64,000 bases of DNA, from contig NZ_ACVP01000007.1 in the NCBI RefSeq assembly GCF_000175635.1, positions 1 through 64,000 on the forward strand, in the 5' to 3' direction. The notes under the pieces were generated by a model. The model saw only the letters and a program-made list of their open reading frames with translations, made no database searches and was not told where the DNA came from. The stretch is from Corynebacterium tuberculostearicum SK141 (GTDB lineage: Bacteria > Actinomycetota > Actinomycetes > Mycobacteriales > Mycobacteriaceae). The number at the start of each line of letters is the position of its first letter. Positions within the stretch are counted from its first letter, which is position 1. The translations under genes and the position numbers were made by a program. Positions 30,350-39,085 of this stretch are shown here, one piece after another.

Positions 30350-31417
30350 ATGAACGCATTACACCCTGATTCCGCCGTCATCATCGTCGCCATTGGTGAC
30401 GAAGCGCTGCGCGCCGAGGCCGTTCACGCCGCGGCTGCGACCAGCCACGATGTGCTGACCGTAACCGATCCCCGCGATGTCCCGCGCAGCTTGCCCGGCG
30501 CCTATGCAGTGCTGGTTGATTCCCTTATGGCCCGCGTGGTGGCAGCAGCGCGGCGCACCCACACCGCGCCTGCGCCCGTGCTTTTCCTGGCCGCGGACCC
30601 CGGGCCGATTGACTACGAGGCGGCGCTCGCCTGCCACGCGGAGAGCGCCTTTATCATCCCCGCCCAGGTGAAGGAGTTGCTGGCGAGCATTGCCGCGGCG
30701 GGCGCGCCGCAGGAAGCGCGGCCGGGCAGCGCGACCATCGCCGTGGTGGGCGCGAGCGGTGGGGTGGGTACTTCGACCTTCGCTGCCGCGCTGGCCCGCA
30801 CCCAGTGCGCAGCCGACGGTCGCGCCCTGCTTGTCGACGCCCGCCCATACTCCGGTGGCCTCGACCTCCTGCTCGGCGTAGAAGCGGAACCGGGGGCGCG
30901 CTGGCCGGAGCTTACCGTGGGCGATGGCAGCATCGATGCCGCTGATCTCTACCGCGCGCTGCCATCCACGCCTGATGGGGTAGCGGTGCTCTCCGCCGCG
31001 CGCAGCACCGTCGCGGATCCCTTCCGCCTAGAAAAGGATCTGCTCGCGCGGGTGGTAGGCGCGGCCCATGCGGGCGAGGGAGTATGCGTGGTGGATTGCA
31101 CCCCGGAGACCATCCCGGATGCCTGTACCCACGTGGTCATCGTGGTGGCCGCGGAGGTGCGCTCGGCCGCGTCGGCCGCGCAACTTCTGGTGCGTCTCGA
31201 TGCCGCGCGGCGCAGGTGCGTGGTGGTGCTGCGGCAACGCCAGTGGGCGTCGTTAAGCGCGGCGGAAGTAGAACGCATCGTCCACAGCACGGTGCTGGCA
31301 GAATTGCCAACGCTCCGGGGCCTCACCCGCACGGTAGAAATCGGCGGCCTACCGCAGCGCCTCCCCGCACCCTTGCGTAAGGCCGCCCGCGCGGTCCTCG
31401 AGGAGGTCGGCGCATGA
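30350..31417 (+). CDS. ssd: septum-site-determining protein Ssd (CpaE/TadZ-like ATPase)
   Basis: The 355-aa protein has a receiver-like N-terminal domain (about 8-115) followed by a MinD/ParA-type ATPase fold. The P-loop region is VGASGGVGTST (133-143). Both lysines of the deviant Walker motif KGGxxKT are replaced, as reported for the M. tuberculosis Ssd protein. TadZ/CpaE proteins place the Tad pilus machine at a cell site. The ssd stop overlaps the tadA start (ATGA). Confidence 0.85.
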   Translation: MNALHPDSAVIIVAIGDEALRAEAVHAAAATSHDVLTVTDPRDVPRSLPGAYAVLVDSLMARVVAAARRTHTAPAPVLFLAADPGPIDYEAALACHAESAFIIPAQVKELLASIAAAGAPQEARPGSATIAVVGASGGVGTSTFAAALARTQCAADGRALLVDARPYSGGLDLLLGVEAEPGARWPELTVGDGSIDAADLYRALPSTPDGVAVLSAARSTVADPFRLEKDLLARVVGAAHAGEGVCVVDCTPETIPDACTHVVIVVAAEVRSAASAAQLLVRLDAARRRCVVVLRQRQWASLSAAEVERIVHSTVLAELPTLRGLTRTVEIGGLPQRLPAPLRKAARAVLEEVGA

Positions 31418-32592
31418 GCGAGCATAAAGCAGCACAAGAAACGCTGGAAAAGATGCAGCGCATCATTGCCGCTGAGCCTAACTTGGTACAGGATGCTGCA
31501 GCCCTGGCCCGGCGCATTCGCGCAGAGGCCGGCGTGATTAGTGACGTTGCAGTGCTTGACTTGCTGCGCCGCCTGCGCCAAGACGCCACCGGGATGGGCC
31601 CGCTCGATGCGGTGCTGGGGCGCGAGGGCGTTACAGACGTCGTAGTCAACGGGCCACACGCGGTATTCATGGACCGCGGCGAAGGCCTCGAGCGCACCGA
31701 TATCACCTTCCGCGATGATGCCGAGGTCCGCCAGCTGGCCAGCCGGCTTGCGGCAGCTTCAGGCACGCGCCTCGATGATGCGCAGCCCTTTGCCGATGGC
31801 CGCGTTACTCGCCCCGATGGTGTCGTGCTGCGCGTCCACGCCTTGCTAAGCCCGCCCGCGGTTGCCGGGACTTGCCTGAGCCTGCGTGTATTGCGCCAAG
31901 CGCAGACCACCTTGCCCCAGCTGGTAGACAATGGCACGCTGCCAGAAGACATCGCGGCGCTGCTGCGCGCCGTGGTGGACAAGCGGATTTCCTTCCTCGT
32001 CATCGGCGGCACCGGTTCCGGCAAAACCACCCTGCTCTCCGCGCTTTTGGGAACCGTCTCCGAGCGCGAACGCATCCTCGTTATCGAGGACACCGCCGAG
32101 CTTTCCCCACACCACCCGCACTGCGTCAGCGTGGTCTCGCGCCGGGCCAACGCGGAGGGAAGCGGCGAGGTCACGATGTCACAACTGCTGCGCCAAGCGC
32201 TGCGCATGCGGCCGGACCGCATCGTGGTGGGCGAAATCCGCGGCCGCGAGGTGGTGGATCTCCTCGCCGCTCTCAACACCGGCCACGATGGCGGCGCCGG
32301 CACGCTGCACGCCAATTCCCTCTTTGAAGTACCAGCCCGCATGGAGGCGCTCGCCGCCCTCGGCGGCTTGGACCGCGCGGCGCTGCACTCGCAATTGGCG
32401 GCGGCTGTGCACATGGTGCTGACCATGGAGCGCACCCCACAGGGCCGCCGCCTCGCCCATATCGGTGTGCTCGAGGGAAACCCAGTGACCCCGCGCATCA
32501 TCTGGAGCGCCGAAGATGGCCCGGCGGACGGCTTCGCGGAATTCTCCGCGCAGCTGCTGGGAGAACAGGCCGGGGAGGCCAGCCGTGCTTAG
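31414..32592 (+). CDS. tadA: TadA/CpaF secretion ATPase
   Basis: The 392-aa protein has the Walker A motif GGTGSGKTT (198-206), the Walker B/Asp box region VIEDTAEL (about 223-230) and the His box HDGGAGTLHAN. An N-terminal domain of about 140 residues precedes the ATPase core. It drives assembly of Flp/Tad pili. It is the second gene of the operon and overlaps tadB by 8 nt. Confidence 0.93.
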   Translation: MSEHKAAQETLEKMQRIIAAEPNLVQDAAALARRIRAEAGVISDVAVLDLLRRLRQDATGMGPLDAVLGREGVTDVVVNGPHAVFMDRGEGLERTDITFRDDAEVRQLASRLAAASGTRLDDAQPFADGRVTRPDGVVLRVHALLSPPAVAGTCLSLRVLRQAQTTLPQLVDNGTLPEDIAALLRAVVDKRISFLVIGGTGSGKTTLLSALLGTVSERERILVIEDTAELSPHHPHCVSVVSRRANAEGSGEVTMSQLLRQALRMRPDRIVVGEIRGREVVDLLAALNTGHDGGAGTLHANSLFEVPARMEALAALGGLDRAALHSQLAAAVHMVLTMERTPQGRRLAHIGVLEGNPVTPRIIWSAEDGPADGFAEFSAQLLGEQAGEASRA

Positions 32593-33373
32593 TTACCTCA
32601 TCCTTGCCGCTGCGCTGCTTATACCCGCGCCCTCGAGTGCCGGCCGCCTGGTCTTGGCCACGCGCCGGGCACAGACCAGCTCCGTGGTTATCCTAGGTGC
32701 AGTCTTTTGCGGCAGCCTGGTCTTCTACTCGGTGGGCCGCATCAGCATCGCCATCGCCGCCGCCATTATCGCGTGGTGCGTGTCCTGGTACGCGAAGGAT
32801 ATTGTGGCCGCGCGGGCGGAGCGGCGTGGCCGCGAGGGGCTGGCCGCTTACCTGGGCGTGGTCACCGCAGACCTGCGCGCAGGAGCGACCTTGGCTGGGG
32901 CGCTCGCCCGCGGCGTGGAGTCCCTGCCAGCCACCACCCCGCGCGAGGTATCCACAGCACTAGAGTCCACGGCCGCCCTTGCCGCGCGCGGTGCGCCGCC
33001 GCACATGGCGCTGACAGAAGCGCAGGGCGGCAAGGCCCTGCCAGAACTTCACCGCTTAGGTCACTTATTAGAGCTTTCCACCTACCACGGCATAGCGGTG
33101 GCCAGCTTGCTCGACCAAGCCCAAAGCCGCCTCGACGCTTCCCGACGCCACCAGCAATCCACCGCCGCTAGCCTGCAAGGCCCCCAAGCCACCGCCACGG
33201 TGCTCGCGTGCCTGCCCATAGCCGGCATCGCCATGGGCGGGGCCATGGGTGCCAACTCCCTCGGCTTCCTTTTAGGCGGCGGATTAGGCGGTATTCTCCT
33301 CGTGGTGGGTGTGGCGCTGGCCTGCGGCGGATTCGCCTGGTCGCGCGTCATTATCCGGAAGGCGGCCGCATGA
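32585..33373 (+). CDS. tadB: TadB-like inner-membrane platform protein
   Basis: The 262-aa protein starts at GTG inside the end of tadA. It has two N-terminal hydrophobic segments, a cytosolic GspF-type domain (about 75-195, with LAAYLGVVTADLRAGATLAGAL) and two C-terminal membrane helices. This is the platform that couples TadA to pilus extrusion. An ATGA overlap joins it to tadC. Confidence 0.85.
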   Translation: MLSYLILAAALLIPAPSSAGRLVLATRRAQTSSVVILGAVFCGSLVFYSVGRISIAIAAAIIAWCVSWYAKDIVAARAERRGREGLAAYLGVVTADLRAGATLAGALARGVESLPATTPREVSTALESTAALAARGAPPHMALTEAQGGKALPELHRLGHLLELSTYHGIAVASLLDQAQSRLDASRRHQQSTAASLQGPQATATVLACLPIAGIAMGGAMGANSLGFLLGGGLGGILLVVGVALACGGFAWSRVIIRKAAA

Positions 33374-33966
33374 CCCCGCTCATCTTTATCGCCCTCGCCG
33401 CCCTCGTTGGCCTGCCGCCGCACACCGCCCGCCTGGCGCCTGCCAGCGCAACCGAGACCACCGCCAAGACCCCGCGCGATGGCCCGACCGCGCGCGGGGG
33501 ACTGATAAGCAAGCTCAAGCCCGTCGCGCCGCTGGACCCACTGGCAGTAGCTGGCGACGTCGAGCTCTTCGCAGCATGCCTGGCCGCGGGACTATCCGTG
33601 CACGGCGCCACCACCGCGGTGGCCCGCACCGCGGATGCCCAGACCAAGGAACTGTGGGAGACCGTCGCCGCGCTGCTCGGCGTGGGCGTTCCCGCGCAGT
33701 CCGCGTGGGGCCACATGAAGAGCCATGCGGGGCTGGAGGACTTAGCGCAGCTTGTCATCATGTCGGGCCAATCCGGCGCCACCATCGCGGCCGGATGTCA
33801 ACGAATCTGTACTTCTTTGCGCGCGGAAGCATCCGCCCACGCCACGGCGCAGGCGGAGCGCGCAGGAGTATTTATCGCCCTCCCGCTGGCGGTGTGCTTC
33901 CTGCCAGCATTCATCGTTCTAGGACTTGCGCCCGTAGTTATCAGTTTGGGCGCACAACTTCTCTAA
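33370..33966 (+). CDS. tadC: TadC-like platform protein
   Basis: The 198-aa protein is a shorter second GspF-type protein, with AACLAAGLSVHGATTAVART and LVIMSGQSGATIAAG in the cytosolic domain and a C-terminal hydrophobic hairpin. It starts at the ATG overlapping the tadB stop. It pairs with TadB, as is usual for Tad systems. Confidence 0.85.
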   Translation: MTPLIFIALAALVGLPPHTARLAPASATETTAKTPRDGPTARGGLISKLKPVAPLDPLAVAGDVELFAACLAAGLSVHGATTAVARTADAQTKELWETVAALLGVGVPAQSAWGHMKSHAGLEDLAQLVIMSGQSGATIAAGCQRICTSLRAEASAHATAQAERAGVFIALPLAVCFLPAFIVLGLAPVVISLGAQLL

Positions 33967-33990
33967 ACCTCACATGAAAGGACACTAATC

Positions 33991-34179
33991 ATGCACGCAC
34001 TTAATAAGTATTCCCAGCTCATCCGCAATGACGAGGGGATGAGCACCATCGAATATGCCATGGGATCTTTGGCGGCCGCCGCGCTTGCCGGGGTGCTCTA
34101 CATGGTCATCAACGGCGGCGGGGTGGTCGATGCCATCGAGGGCATCATTACCGACGCCCTCTCGAATACCCCGAGCTAG
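33991..34179 (+). CDS. Flp-type pilin (DUF4244)
   Basis: The 62-aa protein has a basic N-terminus with NDEGMSTIEYAMGSLAAA, in which a processing site before a hydrophobic helix with Glu at position +5 is the hallmark of type IV/Flp prepilins. It is the likely major subunit of the pilus. No prepilin peptidase gene is nearby. GAAAGGAC precedes the ATG. Confidence 0.85.
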   Translation: MHALNKYSQLIRNDEGMSTIEYAMGSLAAAALAGVLYMVINGGGVVDAIEGIITDALSNTPS

Positions 34180-34234
34180 CGACGCTCTTTAACCGCGGCC
34201 GGCGGGCCCAGCCTGCCGGCAGAAAGGAGGAAAG

Positions 34235-34549
34235 ATGCACAGGGTATTTGATGACGATGGCTCCGTGACCATCGAGGCCGCCTTGGCTTTAAGCTCCCTG
34301 GTCTTGGTCGCGGCGGGAATCGTGGGTGCCATTGCCACGCTGGCATCCTATATCGCCGCGGTGGACATGGCGGGCGCGGCCGCGCGTTCGCACGCCATCG
34401 GCGTCGAATACCATCCCCCGCGCGAGGATGCCCAGGTCAGCGTGGAAGAAAGCGGTGGGTTGGTGAGGGCGTCGGTAAGCGTCGATGCCCCCGTCGGCAC
34501 CATGCGCTCTGAGGCGGTATTTCCGGCCGAGGTGGGCGGAAATGAGTAG
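34235..34549 (+). CDS. tadE: TadE-like minor pilin
   Basis: The 104-aa protein begins MHRVFDDDGSVTIEAALALS. The TxEAAL motif is at the start of the hydrophobic helix, as in TadE pseudopilins. AAAGGAGG lies 5 nt before the ATG. The variant repeat word GTCGGTAAGC lies in this gene. Confidence 0.85.
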   Translation: MHRVFDDDGSVTIEAALALSSLVLVAAGIVGAIATLASYIAAVDMAGAAARSHAIGVEYHPPREDAQVSVEESGGLVRASVSVDAPVGTMRSEAVFPAEVGGNE

Positions 34550-34868
34550 GCCGAGGCGCTGCGGCGAGGAAGGCTATGCCACCATTGCCGCGGCCGGTAT
34601 CATCGTCGCCATCGTGAGCCTGCTGCTTATCGTGGCGGCAGTGGGCTCGCGCGTGGCCGCGCGACACGAGGCTCAGGTGGCGGCCGACCTCGCGGCGGTT
34701 GCCGGTGCCTGGGCCCTCGCTACGGGTGAAGATGCTTGCACCGCCGCGCGCGATACCGCCGCGCTTAACGACGCCACCTTAGAAACCTGCACCGAATCCG
34801 GCCGCGACGTCATCGTCACCGCCACAGTCCGTGGCCGGTCCACTCAAGCGAAGGCCGGGCCGGTATGA
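34542..34868 (+). CDS. TadG/Rv3654c-like pilus-associated protein
   Basis: The 108-aa protein has GEEGYATIAAAGIIVAIVSLLL, a pseudopilin-like helix, followed by AARHEAQVAADLAAVAGAWAL, typical of the 'helicase/secretion neighbourhood TadE-like' family. Two cysteines lie in the C-terminal half. It overlaps tadE by 8 nt. Confidence 0.8.
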   Translation: MSRPRRCGEEGYATIAAAGIIVAIVSLLLIVAAVGSRVAARHEAQVAADLAAVAGAWALATGEDACTAARDTAALNDATLETCTESGRDVIVTATVRGRSTQAKAGPV

Positions 34869-35218
34869 CCTGGCAAGAAGCAGTAGTGCGCCTTATCCCC
34901 ACCGCAGTGGCAGCCGTAGCAGGCTTTATCGCTTGGCGGGAATACCGCCGAAAGGTACGCGAAGAAATCAAATCGGATCATAGGCGGGAACAAGATAGAT
35001 GGTGGGGAATTGTGCAGTGGTGTATCGATAAGACTGACTCGGCGGAAAGCGCCGAAAGAATTACTGGATGGTATTTTCTCCCCACAATTCTGGGATTATT
35101 ATCGGACGTTGAAGGAGATTCCCCTTTTATCAACACGCTGTGGGATTTTGCCCAAGAGTTTAAAGAGGGTGAGCTCGACAAATCTGCCCCGAAAGAAGAA
35201 AGAGGCGATGCTCCATGA
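34865..35218 (+). CDS. small membrane-anchored protein of unknown function
   Basis: The 117-aa protein has an N-terminal transmembrane helix (about 8-25) and a charged, Trp-rich cytosolic part (DRWWGIVQWCIDKTDS). Base composition drops clearly below that of the neighbours, suggesting recent acquisition. It overlaps the pilus operon by ATGA, so it is coupled to it. No family recognised. Confidence 0.65.
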   Translation: MTWQEAVVRLIPTAVAAVAGFIAWREYRRKVREEIKSDHRREQDRWWGIVQWCIDKTDSAESAERITGWYFLPTILGLLSDVEGDSPFINTLWDFAQEFKEGELDKSAPKEERGDAP

Positions 35219-35412
35219 GGCATCCGCAAGGCTCGCCTTTTTACGAGCCGAATCCGGAAGTGCGGCGCACTCGCGCACGTGCAGCGGCGGAAATTCAGCG
35301 CATCATATTGGAGCGGTTTCCTCATCGGCGTGAGGAGCTATTGCAGCGCAGCGCCGACTATGAATACGCGCGGGCGCAGCGAGTAAATGAAGAAGAAGGC
35401 AAAACCGCTTAA
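35215..35412 (+). CDS. small charged protein of unknown function
   Basis: The 65-aa, Arg/Glu-rich, mostly helical protein (RTRARAAAEIQRIILERF) overlaps the preceding gene by ATGA and ends 8 nt before the convergent helicase stop. The pair could be a small two-gene module, but I see no toxin or antitoxin signature. Confidence 0.6.
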   Translation: MRHPQGSPFYEPNPEVRRTRARAAAEIQRIILERFPHRREELLQRSADYEYARAQRVNEEEGKTA

Positions 35413-35419
35413 GTTGCGG

Positions 35420-37783
35420 CTAGCCCTGCGTCATGGTGACCAGCGCACCCAGTAGCTTGATGGCGCCGTCCTTGCTCAGCGGGTTATTCCCGTTTCCGCA
35501 CTTGGGCGACTGCACGCACGACGGGCAACCGGCTTCGCACGGACAAGAGCGCACCGCCTCGAAGGTGGCCGCGATCCATTCGGGGAAGCGGCGGAAGCCT
35601 TCCTCGGCAAAACCGGCGCCGCCGGGGTGGCCGTCGTAGACAAAGACGGTGGGCAGCTGCGTATCGGGGTGCAACGCGGTGGACACGCCGCCGATGTCCC
35701 AGCGGTCGCAGGTGGCGATAAGCGGTAATAGGCCAATGGCGGCGTGCTCGGCCGCGTGTAGGGTGCCGGGCGTATCGGAGGCCGTCACACCCATGGCGGA
35801 AAGCGCCATCGGATCGATGGTGTAGGCCACTGCCCGGGTGACCAGGCGCTGTTCGGGGAGATCGAGGGGGATGTCGTCGCCAATGGTGCCGTCGGCAAGC
35901 CGCACCTGGTAGCCGGTGACGCGGTCGGTGACCTCTACCTCCACGTCCGCCACCCACAGCCCCGGGGAGTAATTGACCAGGTTATCGGCCTCGCGCAGGA
36001 TGCGGATATCCGTGGTGGAGCGCGGAGTCGTGGAATAATCCGGGGCCTCGGGGCGGGCCAGGGCTAGGTAATCGCTGAGGATGAGCTCCTCAATGACAAA
36101 ACTCTCACCTTGGTGCAGGTACACCGCGCCGGGGTGGACCTGGCTGGTGGCGCGGGCGGCGTCGATGGTGCCGAGCAGGCGGCCGTCGGAGGAATCTACG
36201 ATCATGACTTCCTCGCCCGCCCCGCCGCGCAGCGACACCGCGGTATGTGCCGTTTCGGGCGAGAGTTCCTCCGGTGAATGGGCAGGGACGGGCACGGCGA
36301 ACCAGCCGCGCTCGCGGCGGCGCAGCAGGCCAGACTCGGCCAGCTGGTGGACCACGTCTTGGGCGCCCCAGGCGGCAATCGTGGCATCATCCAGCGGCTT
36401 TTCCACCGCGGCGCAATAGACGTGGCCGAAGAGGATATAGGGATTGGCCGGGTTGAAAACGCTGGCCTCCACCGGCCGACCCAGCAGGGCCTCGGGGTGG
36501 TGGACCAGGTAGGTATCCATCGGCTCATCGCGGGCGATGAGCACCACGAGCGAGCCCTGCCCGCGGCGGCCGGCGCGCCCGGCCTGCTGCCAAAAGCTCG
36601 CGACGGTCCCCGGGAAGCCGGCCGTGACCACAGCATCGAGCCCACCGACGTCGATACCCAGCTCGAGGGCGGAGGTGGTGGCGACGCCGAGCAAGGAGGC
36701 GTCGTCAAGCGCGCGCTCCAACTTGCGGCGGTCCTCGGCCAGGTAACCGGCGCGGTAGGCGGCGATGCGCTGGGCAAAATCGGGCCGGCCGAGGCTACCG
36801 GAGAGCACCTCGGCCGCGCGCATGGCTACTACCTCGGCCGAGCGGCGCGAACGCACAAAGGTCATGGTGCGTGCGCCCTCGGCGATGAAGGAGGCCATCA
36901 TCTCGGCCGCCTCGGTGGTGGCGGCGCGGCGCACCGGCGCCCCGTGCTCGCCCTCGGCGCCCTCGATAAAGCCCGGCTCCCATAGCGCCACGGTGCGCGC
37001 GCCGGTGGGCGCGGTGTCCTCCGTAATCGCGCGGGCGGGCCGGCCGGTAAGGCGTTGCGCATGCCGGGCCGGGTCCTTCATGGTGGCCGAGGCATAAATT
37101 ACCGTCGGCCGCGAGCCATAGTGCGCGCACAGACGCAGCAGGCGCCGCAGCACCAGCGCCACGTTCGCGCCAAAAACGCCCCGGTAGGAATGGCATTCAT
37201 CGATGACAATGAACTCCAGGTGCCGCAGCAACCGCGCCCACCGCGCGTGCGCCGCCAGCAAGGACATGTGCACCATATCCGGATTGGAAAAAATGAACCG
37301 CGAATGATCGCGCACGCCCGCGCGGGATTCCTGCGGCGTATCGCCGTCATAAGGCGAGGGCACCACGCCCTTGAGCGCCGGAATGCCCCGGCACAGCTCG
37401 AGCACCGCCTGCAGCTGGTCCGACCCCAGCGCCTTGGTGGGGGTGAGATACAGCGCGCAGGCGCTCGGATCCTGCGCCAGCCGGCTCAAAATGGGCAGCT
37501 GGTAGCCCAGGGACTTTCCCGAAGACGTACCGGTAGAAATCACCGCATCCTCACCTGCCCAGGCGGCCTGCGCGAGCTCGGCCTGGTGCCTATACAGCTT
37601 GCCGACGCCCCCTTCGACCAGCTTCTCCTTCAATTCCGGCAGCACCCATTCGGGCCACTCGGCATACTGCGCACGCTGCGGCGGCAGGGTGGTGTGAAAT
37701 GTGAGAGTGGACTCATCGAGGCGGCGCTGGATGAACTCGAGCAGCTCTTCTCCTAGGGGATTATCCGTTTCCGGGTGAGCCAA
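35420..37783 (-). CDS. MrfA/YprA-like DEAD/DEAH-box helicase with C-terminal cysteine domain
   Basis: The 787-aa protein has Walker A GTSSGKS (85-91), DECH (195-198), motif III SATMKDP and a second RecA lobe ending in QQAGRAGRRGQG. The C-terminal DUF1998 region carries a four-cysteine cluster, CPCEAGCPSCVQSPKC. Relatives include B. subtilis MrfA, which acts in repair of mitomycin-type damage. It is next to cspA and the tad locus as in mycobacteria. It contains two copies of the repeat word, in different reading frames. Confidence 0.88.
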   Translation of the reverse strand: MAHPETDNPLGEELLEFIQRRLDESTLTFHTTLPPQRAQYAEWPEWVLPELKEKLVEGGVGKLYRHQAELAQAAWAGEDAVISTGTSSGKSLGYQLPILSRLAQDPSACALYLTPTKALGSDQLQAVLELCRGIPALKGVVPSPYDGDTPQESRAGVRDHSRFIFSNPDMVHMSLLAAHARWARLLRHLEFIVIDECHSYRGVFGANVALVLRRLLRLCAHYGSRPTVIYASATMKDPARHAQRLTGRPARAITEDTAPTGARTVALWEPGFIEGAEGEHGAPVRRAATTEAAEMMASFIAEGARTMTFVRSRRSAEVVAMRAAEVLSGSLGRPDFAQRIAAYRAGYLAEDRRKLERALDDASLLGVATTSALELGIDVGGLDAVVTAGFPGTVASFWQQAGRAGRRGQGSLVVLIARDEPMDTYLVHHPEALLGRPVEASVFNPANPYILFGHVYCAAVEKPLDDATIAAWGAQDVVHQLAESGLLRRRERGWFAVPVPAHSPEELSPETAHTAVSLRGGAGEEVMIVDSSDGRLLGTIDAARATSQVHPGAVYLHQGESFVIEELILSDYLALARPEAPDYSTTPRSTTDIRILREADNLVNYSPGLWVADVEVEVTDRVTGYQVRLADGTIGDDIPLDLPEQRLVTRAVAYTIDPMALSAMGVTASDTPGTLHAAEHAAIGLLPLIATCDRWDIGGVSTALHPDTQLPTVFVYDGHPGGAGFAEEGFRRFPEWIAATFEAVRSCPCEAGCPSCVQSPKCGNGNNPLSKDGAIKLLGALVTMTQG

Positions 37784-37959
37784 TTTCTACCCCCTCATGA
37801 GTTAGGCCTATCGCTTTGGCGTGGAACGTGTCACACTGATATGAGGCCAATGATGTCTTGGTGCGGTGTTTACACTTTAAGGTACTGCTAAAGGACGCAT
37901 TTACCGAACCCCTCGGCGCGGAATCGCCGCACCGCCAATCAAGAAAAGGACTGCACACC

Positions 37960-38163
37960 ATGGCACAAGGAACCGTTAAGTGGTTTAACTCTGAAAAGGG
38001 CTACGGCTTCATCGAGCGCGCGGACGGCGAAGGCGATATCTTCGTCCACTACTCCGAGATCCAGGGCAGCGGTTTTCGCACCCTAGAAGAAAACCAGCAG
38101 GTCACCTTCGAAGTAGGCTCCGGCCCGAAGGGCGAGCAGGCCCAGTCCGTGTCCGTCATCTAG
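37960..38163 (+). CDS. cspA: cold-shock protein
   Basis: The 67-aa single cold-shock domain has RNP1 KGYGFI and RNP2 DIFVHYSEI, and begins [14 protein letters not shown]. The start was placed at the ATG preceded by AAAGGA; the frame is open upstream, but that part is the long 5' UTR usual for csp genes. It binds single-stranded RNA/DNA. Confidence 0.95.
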   Translation: MAQGTVKWFNSEKGYGFIERADGEGDIFVHYSEIQGSGFRTLEENQQVTFEVGSGPKGEQAQSVSVI

Positions 38164-38178
38164 GCGGCCGGCTCCCTC

Positions 38179-38203
38179 GCTCAGGCCTTTCTGCTCAGGC
38201 CTT
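38179..38203. repeat. 11-bp direct repeat between cspA and dedA
   Basis: GCTCAGGCCTT occurs twice with a 14-bp period in the short convergent gap. It may be a degenerate terminator; no hairpin with a U-tract is visible. Confidence 0.4.
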
Positions 38204-38207
38204 CCCG

Positions 38208-38837
38208 CTATGGCGTTTCGGCGTAGCCGCGGCGGGTATCCCACCACTCGGTGAACTTATTCTGCAGTTTCTGCAGGCCCACGCCGATGATGACGGCGGC
38301 GATGATGCTGACCACCACGGCCAGCACGGGCGAATTGGAAAAGGCCATGCCGCCCAGGTAGCCAATGGCGAGCGCTTCGGCCGCCCAGAGCGCGACGCCG
38401 ATGGTGTCGAAGAAGACAAAGACGAGCCACGGGAAGCGCATCGACCCCAGCAGGATGGTCATAAATAGGCGCGCTGAAGGAATGAAGCGGGCAATAATAA
38501 TGGCCGCACCGCCGCCGCGACGCATATTGCGCTTGACCCACTTGAGCCCCTCGTAGGCCTTCGATCCCTTAGGTACGCGCTGGAGCAGGGGCATGAAGCG
38601 CGTGCCCAGCAGGAAGCAGAGATTATCGCCCATCATGGCGGCAATGAGCGCTACGAAAAACATGGTGGGCAGGTGCGGAAAGCCCTGGGAGCCGGACCAG
38701 GCGCCGGCCATATTGAGCGGGATTTCAGAAGGCAGCACGGGGAAGAAGCAGTCACCGAAGATCAGCACGCCGACCAGCGGGTAGATCCACTCTGTGGACA
38801 TGACGGTTTCGATCCACATAGTGATGGTGTCAACCAT
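38208..38837 (-). CDS. DedA-family membrane protein
   Basis: The 209-aa protein has four or five hydrophobic segments. The family motifs PVLPSEIPLNMAGAW, GDNLCFLLG and ARFIPSARLFMTILLGSM are all present. DedA proteins act as lipid (undecaprenyl-phosphate or phospholipid) flippases. The gene is probably monocistronic. Confidence 0.88.
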   Translation of the reverse strand: MVDTITMWIETVMSTEWIYPLVGVLIFGDCFFPVLPSEIPLNMAGAWSGSQGFPHLPTMFFVALIAAMMGDNLCFLLGTRFMPLLQRVPKGSKAYEGLKWVKRNMRRGGGAAIIIARFIPSARLFMTILLGSMRFPWLVFVFFDTIGVALWAAEALAIGYLGGMAFSNSPVLAVVVSIIAAVIIGVGLQKLQNKFTEWWDTRRGYAETP

Positions 38838-39085
38838 GAATCCTCCGCGGGCGTCGTCTTGGGTGTGCTATCGTGCCCCACAATGCTTTCACAGCTACTG
38901 GGCGTTCTAAGTAGGCCAGTATAGACCCGTTCCGTGGGGGTACATAGTGCCCCTGAAAACGGCCTTTTGGCAGAACCGCGTATATGGTGCGAGAAAGGAA
39001 ACGCAGATCAACTGTGTACGCTAGGGGCGATTGCTGAAAGCGTGCAAACCTTATTGTTCGCATCATCGAAAGGGATGAAGTCGAA

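Noticed and set aside
30350-35412. Type IV secretion or conjugation module
   Set aside because: The ATPase, two GspF-type proteins and Flp-type pilin are those of a Tad pilus; no relaxase or coupling protein is present.
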